This document shows positions 35,611-44,191 of a DNA stretch of 64,000 bases, piece after piece; within the stretch, counting starts at the first letter, position 1, and every line of letters starts with the position of its first letter. The stretch is from Paractinoplanes ovalisporus (lineage in GTDB: Bacteria; Actinomycetota; Actinomycetes; Mycobacteriales; Micromonosporaceae). Made by a program: the position numbers and the translations under genes. A model generated the notes under the pieces. It ran no database searches and had not been told where the DNA came from. It worked only from the letters and a program-made list of their open reading frames with translations. The stretch covers positions 1 through 64,000 of the forward strand of contig NZ_JAENHP010000031.1 of assembly GCF_016834655.1 (NCBI RefSeq), read 5' to 3'.

Positions 35611-35817
35611 ATGTCAGCCGCTGTCATGACGCTACACCGCGATGTCAGCCGCTGTCATCGGCTCGCGACATGTGATGTCAGCGACTGTCGTGCTTCCTTC
35701 GCGCGCTGCCCTTTTCTCGCGCTGCCCCTTTACGCTTCCGCGTCCTTCTCCCGCTGCCCCTGCTGTCTCGCGCCCTCGCGCCCTCGCTTCTCGCGCCGTG
35801 ATGTCAGGGGCTGTCGT
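35611..35817. promoter_or_regulatory. Four copies of a 17-bp dyad, probable TetR operator array
   Basis: ATGTCAGCCGCTGTCAT at 35611-35627 and 35642-35658, a variant (ATGTCAGCGACTGTCGT) at 35675-35691, and ATGTCAGGGGCTGTCGT at 35801-35817. The motif is a dyad of the form ATGNCAGCNGCTGNCAT. Copies 1-3 are 31 and 33 bp apart, close to whole helical turns. Copy 4 ends 17 bp before the TetR start codon. Both divergent genes could be controlled from here. Confidence 0.88.
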
Positions 35818-35834
35818 TGGATAGGATGGCCGGC

Positions 35835-36422
35835 ATGGGACGCTGGGAACCGAACGCGCAGGCCCGCCTCCGGCAGGCGGCGATGGACCTCTACGCGTCC
35901 CGGGGTTTCGAGCGCACGACGGTCGCCGAGATCGCCGAGCGGGCCGGGCTGACCGAGCGCACGTTCTTCCGCCACTTCGCCGACAAGCGCGAGGTGCTGT
36001 TCGCCGGCTCCGAACGCCTGCAGGAACTGCTGGTCGAGACGACCGCGGCGTCGTTCGAGGCGTCCGGCCCGGCCGGGGCCGTCGTGGCCGCCTTCGAGCA
36101 CGCTGCCACCTCGTACTTCCCCGAGGTCGCGTTCTCCCGGCAACGCCAGGACATCATCGACGCCAACCCGCCTCTGCAGGAGCGGGAACTGGCCAAGCTC
36201 GACCGGGTGGCCGCCGCGCTGGCCCAGGTGCTGCGCGACCGCGGGGTGGCCGACCCGGCCGCGGCGGTGGCGGCCGAGTCCGGCGTGGCCGCGTTCAAGG
36301 TCGCCTTCACCCGCTGGGTCACCGGCGCCGCCGAGGGCGAGCTGATCGACCACCTGCGCGCGGCCTTCACCACCCAGCGGTCGCTGCTCGGCGCGCCGGT
36401 TCCCGTCACCCCCGGAACCTGA
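35835..36422 (+). CDS. TetR-family transcriptional regulator
   Basis: 195 residues. N-terminal helix-turn-helix (ASRGFERTTVAEIAERAGLTERTFFRHFADKREVLF) and a helical ligand-binding domain. ATG 35835 has AGGA eight bases upstream; ATG 35826 is also possible. It is separated by 34 bp from the downstream FAD dehydrogenase and is divergent from the SDR oxidoreductase. The repeated dyads upstream are its likely operators. Confidence 0.93.
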   Translation: MGRWEPNAQARLRQAAMDLYASRGFERTTVAEIAERAGLTERTFFRHFADKREVLFAGSERLQELLVETTAASFEASGPAGAVVAAFEHAATSYFPEVAFSRQRQDIIDANPPLQERELAKLDRVAAALAQVLRDRGVADPAAAVAAESGVAAFKVAFTRWVTGAAEGELIDHLRAAFTTQRSLLGAPVPVTPGT

Positions 36423-36456
36423 AACTTCCTCGGAATTTCCGGTAGCCTGCCGGACC

Positions 36457-38136
36457 ATGGACGCAGACGTCATCGTTGTCGGGGCCGGACTGGCCGGACT
36501 GGCCGCCGCCCACGAGCTCACCTCGGCCGGCAAGCGGGTCGCCCTGGTCGACCAGGAAAATGCCGCCAACCTGGGCGGGCAGGCGTACTGGTCCTTCGGC
36601 GGCCTCTTCCTCGTCGACACCCCCGAACAGCGGCGCATGCGTGTCGCCGACTCGTTCGACCTGGCCTGGAACGACTGGCTGGGCAGCGCCGGCTTCGACC
36701 GCCTCGACGACCAGGACGACCAGGATTCGTGGGGCTACAAGTGGGCCCGCGCCTACGTCGAGTTCGCCGCGGGAGAGAAGCGGGCGTGGCTCTCGTCGCT
36801 CGGCATGAGCTGGCTACCGACCGTGGGCTGGGCCGAACGCGGCAGCCTGCGCGCCGACGGCCACGGCAACTCGGCGCCCCGCTTCCACGTCACGTGGGGC
36901 ACGGGAACCGGGGTCGTCGCGCCGTTCGTCCGGTCGATCGAGGAGGCCGCGGCCCGCGGACTGGTGACTTTCCATTACCGGCACCGGGTGGACGAAATCG
37001 TCGTGGACAACGGCGTGGTCACGGGCGTACGGGGAAAGGTCCTCGCTGCTTCCGACACCGCCCGCGGTGAACCGTCGAGCCGCGAGGAAGTGGGCGACTT
37101 CCACCTTTCCGCGCAGGCCGTCGTGGTCGCATCGGGCGGCATCGGCGGCGACCACGAACTGGTGCGGAAATTCTGGCCGGAACGGCTGGGAACCGCGCCC
37201 ACCAGCATGATCACCGGCGTTCCCGCGTACGTGGACGGTCGGATGCTCGGCATTTCCGAAGAGGCCGGCGCGAGGCTCGTCAACCGGGACCGCATGTGGC
37301 ATTACACCGAGGGCATCCGGAACTGGAACCCGATCTGGCCCGGCCACGGCATCCGCATTCTGCCCGCGCCGTCGTCGATGTGGTTCGACGCCCTGGGCCG
37401 GCGGCTCCCCGCGCCCTGCCTGCCCGGATACGACACGATGAGCACGCTGGCCCACCTGCGTACGACGCCCGACATCGCGCCGTACGACCATTCCTGGTTC
37501 ATTCTCACCCAGCGCATCATCGAGAAGGAGTTCGCGCTCTCCGGCTCCGAGCAGAACCCCGACATCACCTCGGGCGACAAGCGCGCCTTCCTCCGGGAAC
37601 GGCTTCTCGGAAAGGGCGCGCCGGCCCCCGTCGAGGCGTTCAAGCGCAAGGGCGCCGACTTCGTGGTCGCCTCCAACCTGGACGATCTGGTCGCCGGAAT
37701 GAACAAGCTGACCGACGAGCCCCTGCTCGACGCGGCCCGCATCCGTACGCAGATCGAGTCGCGTGACCGTCAGATGGCCAACCCCTATTCGAAGGACGCC
37801 CAGGTGCAGGGAATCCGCAATTCCCGGCGCTATCTGGGCGACCGGATCGGCCGGACGGCGACCCCGCACCGCATTCTCGACCCGGCGGCGGGCCCGCTGA
37901 TCGGCATCAAGCTGCACATCCTGACCCGCAAGACCCTGGGCGGCATCCAGACCGACCTTTCGTCCCGCGCGCTGGCCGGCGACGGCTCGCCCATTCCCGG
38001 CCTCTACGCGGCGGGCGAGGTGGCCGGCTTCGGCGGTGGCGGCGTGCACGGTTACAACGCCCTGGAGGGCACTTTCCTAGGCGGTTGCCTGTTCAGCGGT
38101 CGGGCCGCCGGCCGCCACCTGGCCAAGACCCTCTGA
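36457..38136 (+). CDS. FAD-binding dehydrogenase, ketosteroid-dehydrogenase-like
   Basis: 559 residues. N-terminal Rossmann FAD motif VGAGLAGLAAAHEL (about 8-21), a fumarate-reductase/succinate-dehydrogenase-type FAD-binding-2 domain with VVASGGIGGDHELVRKFWP (about 223), and the C-terminal closure GLYAAGEVAGFGGGGVHGYNALEG. Matches the uncharacterised FAD-dehydrogenase group related to 3-ketosteroid-delta-1-dehydrogenase. The substrate cannot be read from sequence. Follows the TetR gene closely, so probably in its regulon. Confidence 0.9.
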   Translation: MDADVIVVGAGLAGLAAAHELTSAGKRVALVDQENAANLGGQAYWSFGGLFLVDTPEQRRMRVADSFDLAWNDWLGSAGFDRLDDQDDQDSWGYKWARAYVEFAAGEKRAWLSSLGMSWLPTVGWAERGSLRADGHGNSAPRFHVTWGTGTGVVAPFVRSIEEAAARGLVTFHYRHRVDEIVVDNGVVTGVRGKVLAASDTARGEPSSREEVGDFHLSAQAVVVASGGIGGDHELVRKFWPERLGTAPTSMITGVPAYVDGRMLGISEEAGARLVNRDRMWHYTEGIRNWNPIWPGHGIRILPAPSSMWFDALGRRLPAPCLPGYDTMSTLAHLRTTPDIAPYDHSWFILTQRIIEKEFALSGSEQNPDITSGDKRAFLRERLLGKGAPAPVEAFKRKGADFVVASNLDDLVAGMNKLTDEPLLDAARIRTQIESRDRQMANPYSKDAQVQGIRNSRRYLGDRIGRTATPHRILDPAAGPLIGIKLHILTRKTLGGIQTDLSSRALAGDGSPIPGLYAAGEVAGFGGGGVHGYNALEGTFLGGCLFSGRAAGRHLAKTL

Positions 38137-38139
38137 GCC

Positions 38140-38284
38140 CCCGGTGACCCGCGCGAATGAGCCTCCGATGGGTCGCTGGTGAGCCGTGCGAATGAGCCTC
38201 TGATGGGTCGCCGGTGAGCCGCGCGAATGAGCTTCCGATGGGTCGCCGGTGAGCCGCGCGAATGAGCCTCCGATGGGGCCGCCG
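38140..38284 (+). repeat. 35-bp tandem repeat ending at the lacI start codon
   Basis: About four units, with GATGGG words at 38167, 38202, 38237 and 38272, exactly 35 bp apart. Each unit carries a GTGAGCCGCGCGAATGAG sequence that resembles the true 5' end of the following gene (ATGAGTCGCGCGAAG). The array therefore looks like serial duplication of a gene start, with a unit length that shifts the reading frame at each copy. Confidence 0.9.
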
Positions 38285-39334
38285 ATGAGTCGCGCGAAGC
38301 CGACGATCACGGACGTGGCCCGCCGCGCCGGCGTGTCCCGGTCGGCCGTCTCGCGGGTCATGAACAACGAGCCCGGCGCGTCCGGCCCGGTGCGCGAGGC
38401 GGTGCGCCGGGCCATGGCGGAGCTCGGTTACGTCCCCTCCCAGACGGCGCGGGCCCTCGCATCCGGCCGCCAGCGGGCGGTCGATGTTGTCGCCTTCACC
38501 AACGGCCCGGTCATCGGGTGGCTGGCGTCGCACCCGTACTACAGCCGGGTGCTGGCCGGCGTCACGTCGGCCCTGCAGGGCACCGACGTCCAGGTGCGGG
38601 TGCAGGCCTTGACCCCCACCGATGCCACGGCTGGCTCCCGTTCGGCGGTTGATCGCGCGGCGGATGAGCTGGTGGCCGTGGTGGATCGGATCGCGGTCGG
38701 GGCGACCGTCGGCGCGGTTCTGACCGACGTTCCGCCCGCCATCGCGTTGCGCTTCCAGGAGAAGTTCCGGCGTGTGGTCTCGCTGGCCGCGACCTCGGCC
38801 GTGGTGCCCACGATCGAGGCCGACAACGCCGGAGGCGTGTACACCGCCGTCGAATACCTGCACGGCCTGGGCCGCCGCCACATCGCGGCCATCCACGGCC
38901 CCGCCAGCAGCGCCGACGCGCGCGACCGCAGGACGGGCTACCTGCGGGCGATCGACCGTCTCGGCCTGTCCGAGATCAGCGACGGCGGCGACTTCCGCCG
39001 CGAGGACGGCTTCGAGGCCGCCCACCGCCTCCTGACAACCCATCCGCAGATCGACGCGATCGTCGTAGCCTGCGACCTGATGGCGGCGGGCGTGGTGCAG
39101 GCGATCACGGCCTCCGGCCGCACCGTCCCGTACGACGTCAGCGTGATCGGCTTCGACGACAGCGTGGCCGCCGTGTGCGCCAACCCACCCCTCACCACGA
39201 TGCGCATGCCGGTCGAGGAGATGGCCGTCGCCGCAACCCGTCTCCTGCTCGACGGCGCCGTCACCCCTGGCTTCCGGCAGACCTTCCCGGTCGAGCTGGT
39301 CGTGCGCGACAGCACCACCCCACGCACCCTTTGA
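38285..39334 (+). CDS. LacI-family transcriptional regulator
   Basis: 349 residues from ATG 38285. Alternative in-frame starts are GTG 38249 and ATG 38273 inside the repeat. The LacI helix-turn-helix is clear (TITDVARRAGVSRSAVSRVMNN), followed by a hinge helix (SQTARALASG) and a periplasmic-binding-like effector domain ending VIGFDDSVAA. Probably a sugar or glycoside sensor. A candidate operator (34626-34641) lies before the polysaccharide-lyase genes. Its 3' 397 bp are overlapped in antisense by the open frame of the MFS gene. Confidence 0.93.
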   Translation: MSRAKPTITDVARRAGVSRSAVSRVMNNEPGASGPVREAVRRAMAELGYVPSQTARALASGRQRAVDVVAFTNGPVIGWLASHPYYSRVLAGVTSALQGTDVQVRVQALTPTDATAGSRSAVDRAADELVAVVDRIAVGATVGAVLTDVPPAIALRFQEKFRRVVSLAATSAVVPTIEADNAGGVYTAVEYLHGLGRRHIAAIHGPASSADARDRRTGYLRAIDRLGLSEISDGGDFRREDGFEAAHRLLTTHPQIDAIVVACDLMAAGVVQAITASGRTVPYDVSVIGFDDSVAAVCANPPLTTMRMPVEEMAVAATRLLLDGAVTPGFRQTFPVELVVRDSTTPRTL

Positions 39335-40788
39335 CCCGGCCCACTCGCGGGCCGGATGCCGTTCTCGAGTTCAAGGGCGCGACCGGCCCGACGCGCCATG
39401 ACGGCCAGCCCGGCAACCGCCAGCAGCGCCAGGCTGCCCGGGATGAGGAACACCAGCGGAAGCCCGATCCGGTCGGCGCCGAGACCGCCGGCCGCCCCGC
39501 CCAGCGCGGAACTGAGCGCGGTCGAACTCAGGAAGATGGCCGAGGCGGTCGCGACGGCGGTCGGGAGCAGCCGCTGGGCGACGATGATCCCGAGCGCGGC
39601 GAAGACACCCCACACCCCGCCCATCAGGATCTGCCCGGCGAACAGGCCCGCCGCCGTGCCGGTGAGGGCGAAACACAGGTTGGCGCCGACCCCGAACGCC
39701 GCGCCGAGAACCATCAACCGCAGCATGCCGGTCCGGCGGGCCACGACCACCGCCAGCGGCATCAGGACGATCTCGACCAGGGGCTGGATCCCGATGATGG
39801 CGCCGCTCAGACCGGACGCGAACCCGAGCCGGTCGTTCATGTAGATCGGCAGATAGGCGTACTTGATCGACTCACCGGCGTAGACGAGCACGTAGAGGCC
39901 GGTGAAGGCCAGGAGCGGGGCCATCGCCCGTACGCCGGGAACTTGCTTGTCGCGACCCGGACCCGTCGCCGCCGAGACCCGCGGCGTGCGCAGCATCCCG
40001 AGCGGAACGATCTGCGCGAGTGTGCAGATCGCGGTCGCCAGCAGCATGGTGCGCAGCGAGGTGTGGGCCGCCAGGAACGCCCCCGCCACCGGCCCGACCA
40101 CCCATCCCGCGGTCAACGCCATCCGCACCACGGCCACCACCGCGTCGTTCCCCGGAGCGGGCCGGGCCGCCATCTCGTCGTGCAGGGCGGCGAACAGCTG
40201 CGACGTGGCCGCGCCGGCGAACCCGAGAACCAGGGCGCTGATCACGTACGGCATCCAGAGCTGCGGCGAGTACGCGATAGCTGCCCACCCGGCAAACCCG
40301 GCGACGGCGCAGAGCCGGAAGAGCCCGAGCCGCCGCCCGGTGCGATCGGAGCGAGCCCCGACGAGATACCCGGCCACCGGCGCGGTGAGGTTGGTCAGAT
40401 AGAACAGGCCCGCCGCCGTCAACGATCCACCCAGATCGTTGACCAGGAACGACGCGATCTGCGGGGCGGCCGCCGAGAACCCGAGCCCCGACAGGAACAT
40501 CGCGACCGCCGCACCCCGATAAAGCGGCGAACCCAAAGTCAGCCGAATCCCCGACCCGCCCACCTCGGCCACCGACGTCGCCGACTCCGCGCCCACCCTG
40601 GCCGCCGACGTCGCCGCGTCCATGCTCGCCGACGCCGGTCCCGTCGTCAGAACCGGGGCTGGCGTCGATGCCTGCATCACCGACGCTTGTCCGACCTCAT
40701 CGGCGGCGCGGCGTGGCCCAGCTCCTTTCGCGGCGCCATGGGCCCCGCCCAGCTGCGTCGGCTCCTCGCCGCCCGTTTCGCCGTCCAT
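38938..40788 (-). CDS. MFS transporter with unusual N-terminal and antisense C-terminal extensions
   Basis: 616 codons as read from ATG 40788, which has GGGAG upstream; downstream ATGs at 40677 and 40623 are possible. About 12 hydrophobic helices (roughly 39.37-40.51 kb) form a typical MFS sugar-efflux/drug-efflux core of about 390 residues, with AGYLVGARSDRTGRRLG between helices 2 and 3. About 90 Ala/Ser/Thr-rich residues precede it. The conserved part ends near 39350, but the frame stays open for 400 bp antisense to lacI. A one-base shift would end it at 39371. The C-terminus is therefore doubtful. Confidence 0.8.
   Translation of the reverse strand: MDGETGGEEPTQLGGAHGAAKGAGPRRAADEVGQASVMQASTPAPVLTTGPASASMDAATSAARVGAESATSVAEVGGSGIRLTLGSPLYRGAAVAMFLSGLGFSAAAPQIASFLVNDLGGSLTAAGLFYLTNLTAPVAGYLVGARSDRTGRRLGLFRLCAVAGFAGWAAIAYSPQLWMPYVISALVLGFAGAATSQLFAALHDEMAARPAPGNDAVVAVVRMALTAGWVVGPVAGAFLAAHTSLRTMLLATAICTLAQIVPLGMLRTPRVSAATGPGRDKQVPGVRAMAPLLAFTGLYVLVYAGESIKYAYLPIYMNDRLGFASGLSGAIIGIQPLVEIVLMPLAVVVARRTGMLRLMVLGAAFGVGANLCFALTGTAAGLFAGQILMGGVWGVFAALGIIVAQRLLPTAVATASAIFLSSTALSSALGGAAGGLGADRIGLPLVFLIPGSLALLAVAGLAVMARRAGRALELENGIRPASGPGQRVRGVVLSRTTSSTGKVCRKPGVTAPSSRRRVAATAISSTGMRIVVRGGLAHTAATLSSKPITLTSYGTVRPEAVIACTTPAAIRSQATTIASICGWVVRRRWAASKPSSRRKSPPSLISDRPRRSIARR
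39336..39355. terminator. Bidirectional hairpin between lacI and the MFS gene
   Basis: CCGGCCC and GGGCCGG pair around a six-base loop two bases after the lacI stop. Its position suggests the MFS gene should also end here, although the MFS frame reads straight through it. Confidence 0.65.
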
Positions 40789-41017
40789 CGCCGCTCCCGC
40801 CGCTCGGCAGCCCAGCTTCACGCCGGACCCCCATCACCAATGCCCCCGAAGCGACACCAGCGTGAGTACGCCACGGGATGTCACGACCGGAGAAACCGGC
40901 CGGGCCGGGCCGCACGTTAGGGGTGGGAGCGGTTCCAGCGGAACGCCAAGCCCGACGTTTGTGCCGATCGTCGACAAGGCCGCGCCCGATGTCACGCAGA
41001 CGGTGAAGGGCCCCCGG

Positions 41018-41992
41018 TTACGGCAGGGACCAGCGCTGGCTGGCCGATCCCGTACAGGTCGACACCGTCACGCCCGTCCCCGAGGAACGCCCCCCGGACG
41101 GATCGGTCAGGCAGCCCCCGTTGGCCGAGTTGATCAGCCGCTGGCCGGAGACGCGCCACTGGGCCGGCGTCCGCCCGTCGCACGTGACGATCTCGACCCG
41201 GTCACCCCCGACGACCAGCGCGCACTTGCCCATCACCCGCACCGTGCCGTCGGTGGCCAGCGTCCACGTCTGTGCGACCGTCTCGTTGCAGTCGAAGACC
41301 TGCACGTGGTTGCCGTCGACGGCGATCGCGCCGTTCAGGTCGAGACACAGCCCGTTCTGGCCGCGGATCACCCCCGTACGGTCGCTGGCCGGGGGTTCCG
41401 GCGCGACGAGCTGGGGGTCGTTGGTCCGCCCGCCGCCCGACTCGGGCGACGGCGTGAGCGAGATCGGCTCACCCGCCGTGGGGCTGCCGGCGACCGGCGG
41501 CACCGCGGCCGAGGTCGCCCCGGCGCTGACCGACGCGGAGGGCGAGGTCGCGACGCCACCCGCGGTGCTTGCCGGACGGCCCATCTGATCACCGGTCGTC
41601 CCCGACACCGACGGCGAGATCGCGGCGGTCGTCGGCACCGGCGCCTGCGCGGCCGGGATCTCGGCCCCGGGCGCGGTCGCGACCGACGGACGCACCTCGT
41701 CCGACCGCAGCGCCGCATAACCGGCCGCGGCGGCGCCCAGCACCACGACGGCGGACACCCCGGCCATGATCATGACGCGGCGGCGACCGGAGGACGACTT
41801 GCTCGCGGCGTGCTTACGCCGGAACGGCAGGTGCAGGATCGCGGTGGGCGCGTCGGCGGGGTCGGGCGCAGCGGCGGGCGCGGTGATGCGCGTCTGGGTG
41901 GCGTCGGGATCGTCGAGCGCGCCCGAGTCGCGCAGCACGAACGGCCGTACGAGCAGGGGGTCCTGCTCGCCGCTCCGGTCACCGTCCGTCAC
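41018..41992 (-). CDS. Membrane-anchored RICIN-domain protein
   Basis: 324 residues from GTG. A cytoplasmic N-terminus (1-72) with an RRKH/RRR basic cluster, one membrane helix (about 74-93), a Pro/Thr/Ser/Ala-rich wall-spanning region (95-200), and a C-terminal RICIN beta-trefoil (about 205-324) with GLCLDLNG, QTWTL and QRWSLP repeats. Probably displays a carbohydrate-binding domain outside the cell. No enzymatic domain. Divergent from a secreted peptidase gene. Confidence 0.87.
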   Translation of the reverse strand: MTDGDRSGEQDPLLVRPFVLRDSGALDDPDATQTRITAPAAAPDPADAPTAILHLPFRRKHAASKSSSGRRRVMIMAGVSAVVVLGAAAAGYAALRSDEVRPSVATAPGAEIPAAQAPVPTTAAISPSVSGTTGDQMGRPASTAGGVATSPSASVSAGATSAAVPPVAGSPTAGEPISLTPSPESGGGRTNDPQLVAPEPPASDRTGVIRGQNGLCLDLNGAIAVDGNHVQVFDCNETVAQTWTLATDGTVRVMGKCALVVGGDRVEIVTCDGRTPAQWRVSGQRLINSANGGCLTDPSGGRSSGTGVTVSTCTGSASQRWSLP

Positions 41993-42295
41993 GCTTCACC
42001 CGCCGCCATCGAGGTCCGCCCGCCACCATCGAACTCTGCCCGTCGCCATCGGGCCGCCATCGAGTCCGCAAGCGACGATCGGCCGTCCAAGATACCCGCG
42101 ATGATCGTGGTTCCGCCGACCCCGAACTTCCGACTTTCCGCCCGTTGCGGCCGTCGGGGCAGGGAACGAACACCTTCAGTCGGCTTGGTGACAACTTTCC
42201 TGCTCCACAACGACGCACTGAGTTGATCTCGCGTGAACCTACCTTTCTGCTCATCCGGGCGCGACACGGGCACCGGCTGATCAGGAAGGTCGTCC
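41993..42295. other. 303-bp divergent intergenic region
   Basis: Separates the RICIN membrane protein gene from the secreted peptidase gene. The first 90 bp hold three or four copies of a degenerate 20-22 bp unit around CGCCATCGAG. The remainder has no clear gene. GGAAGG (42284-42289) is the ribosome-binding site of the peptidase gene. Confidence 0.6.
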
Positions 42296-44047
42296 ATGTC
42301 GCTTCCCTCCCGTCTGCTCGCCGCGGGTGTCGCGGGCCTGGTCATGGCCGGTGCGTTGATCGCGCCGAGCCCGGCGACGGCCGCTGTTCCGGCTTCGTCT
42401 TCGGCGCCGTCGAGGAACGCGCGCACAAGCGCCGAGGAGCGCCGCCGTGTCGACTCGGTGCCGACGCCGAAGCTCGGCTGGTACTCCTGCTACACGTGGG
42501 CGCAGTGCGCGACGGCGAAGCTTCCGCTCGACTACGACCGCCCGAATGGCGAGCAGGTCACCCTGGCCCTGCTGCGCGTCAAGGCGAAGGACCAGAAGCA
42601 CAAGATCGGCAGCCTGTTCGTCAACCCCGGCGGCCCCGGCGCGTCCAGCGTCTCGCTCGCCCTGGCGGCCCCGTTCTTCCTCAGCGACTCGCTGCTCGAC
42701 CGTTTCGACATCGTCGGCATGGACCCGCGCGGCATCGGCTTCAGCGACCCCGTCATGTGTTTTGCCGGGCCCGGCCGCCAGCAGCCCGTTCTGGCCAAGC
42801 TCAACACCGGTTTCCCGTACGGGGTGAAGGAGGAGAAGGCGTTTGTGAAGGCGGCCGCCAAGCAGGGCCGCGCGTGCTCCACCTACGGACGCGACCTGGC
42901 CGGAGCGATGTCGACCGCCGAGGTCGCCCGCGACATGGACGTGATGCGCCGCGCGGTCGGTGACAGCAAGCTCACCTACCTGGGCTTCAGCTACGGCACC
43001 GCCCTGGGCCAGTACTACGCGAACATGTTCCCCGACCGCTTCCGCGCCATCGCCGTGGACGGCGTCATCGACCCGCGTGCCTGGGTAGGCTCCCGCGCCA
43101 CCGCCGGCCAGGTCCAGGACGACCGCCTGCGCTCGGCCGACGGCGCCTGGAAGGCCCTCCAGGAGATCATGCGCCGCTGCAACCAGGCCGGCGCCGCGAA
43201 GTGCGAGTTCTCCGGCCAGGCCCTGCGCCGGTTCCGCATCGTCGCGAACCGCCTGAAGGCCAAGCCCCTGTCGGTCGGCGGCCAGAAGATCACCTACGCC
43301 ACGTTCATCAGCATGGCCCTGAGTTCCCTGTACGACGTGGAGGCCGGCGCCGAGGTCACGGAGCTGGCGGCCGCCCTGTGGCGCCTGACCACGCCCGGCG
43401 CGAAGACCACCGGCACCGAGACCCTGACCGTGGCCCGGGCCCACCAGAAGGCGATCGGCCGCGCTTTCCCGTACGACAATTCGTTCGACGCGTACGCCGC
43501 CGTGATGTGCACCGACGGTTACCACCCCACCAGCGGCTCCGCGTGGATCAAGGCCGGCGCCAAGGCCGACAAGCGGGCCCCCTACTTCGGCCGCGCGTGG
43601 GCCTGGGCCAGTGCCTCCTGCGCCCGCAACAGCTGGACGGTCCGCGACGAGGACGCCTACCTGGGCCCGTTCAACCGCCGGACGAAGAACCCCGTCCTGG
43701 TCGTCGGCAGCTACTGGGACCCCGCCACCAACTACGCCGACGCCGTGAAGTCGGCCAAGCTCCTCCCCAACAGCCGCTTGCTCTCGAGCGCCAACTGGGG
43801 CCACACCGCATACGGCACCTCCGCGTGCGTGACAAACGCCATGGACCACTACCTGCTCACCCGCTCCCTGCCCGCCCGCGGCAAATCCTGCGTGGGCGAC
43901 GTGCAGCCCTTCCGGACCAACCTCGCCGACAACCCGACCGAAACCAGCGAGTCCACTTTCAACCTGACCACCGCTACCCCGGCCGAGATCGCCGCCCAGG
44001 GCCTCCCCACCGAGAACACCCCCAAGGTCCTGCCACCCGTCCGCTGA
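42296..44047 (+). CDS. Secreted alpha/beta-hydrolase, tripeptidyl aminopeptidase family
   Basis: 583 residues. Signal peptide (1-29, ending ATA), then a TAP-type serine peptidase: oxyanion segment NPGGPGASSV, nucleophile Ser232 in GFSYGTALG, the acid in GSYWDPATNYADA and the histidine in NWGHTAYG, within the C-terminal TAP-like domain. Releases tripeptides from protein N-termini outside the cell. Single gene with a strong hairpin terminator after it. Confidence 0.93.
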   Translation: MSLPSRLLAAGVAGLVMAGALIAPSPATAAVPASSSAPSRNARTSAEERRRVDSVPTPKLGWYSCYTWAQCATAKLPLDYDRPNGEQVTLALLRVKAKDQKHKIGSLFVNPGGPGASSVSLALAAPFFLSDSLLDRFDIVGMDPRGIGFSDPVMCFAGPGRQQPVLAKLNTGFPYGVKEEKAFVKAAAKQGRACSTYGRDLAGAMSTAEVARDMDVMRRAVGDSKLTYLGFSYGTALGQYYANMFPDRFRAIAVDGVIDPRAWVGSRATAGQVQDDRLRSADGAWKALQEIMRRCNQAGAAKCEFSGQALRRFRIVANRLKAKPLSVGGQKITYATFISMALSSLYDVEAGAEVTELAAALWRLTTPGAKTTGTETLTVARAHQKAIGRAFPYDNSFDAYAAVMCTDGYHPTSGSAWIKAGAKADKRAPYFGRAWAWASASCARNSWTVRDEDAYLGPFNRRTKNPVLVVGSYWDPATNYADAVKSAKLLPNSRLLSSANWGHTAYGTSACVTNAMDHYLLTRSLPARGKSCVGDVQPFRTNLADNPTETSESTFNLTTATPAEIAAQGLPTENTPKVLPPVR

Positions 44048-44054
44048 CCCACCA

Positions 44055-44087
44055 CGCCCCGCCCACCGTCCACCGGAGGGCGGGGCG
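44055..44087 (+). terminator. Hairpin terminator after the secreted peptidase gene
   Basis: A perfect 10-bp GC stem (CGCCCCGCCC with its complement) and 13-nt loop begin eight bases after the stop codon. Confidence 0.85.
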
Positions 44088-44191
44088 CTCCCCAGGCCGA
44101 GCAGACGGCCCGCATCGGTCACCACCCGGGGCCGCCGACGCCCAGCGCCAAACCGCCCGGCACCCAGCCAAGTGGCGGCGCCGGTTTGGCG

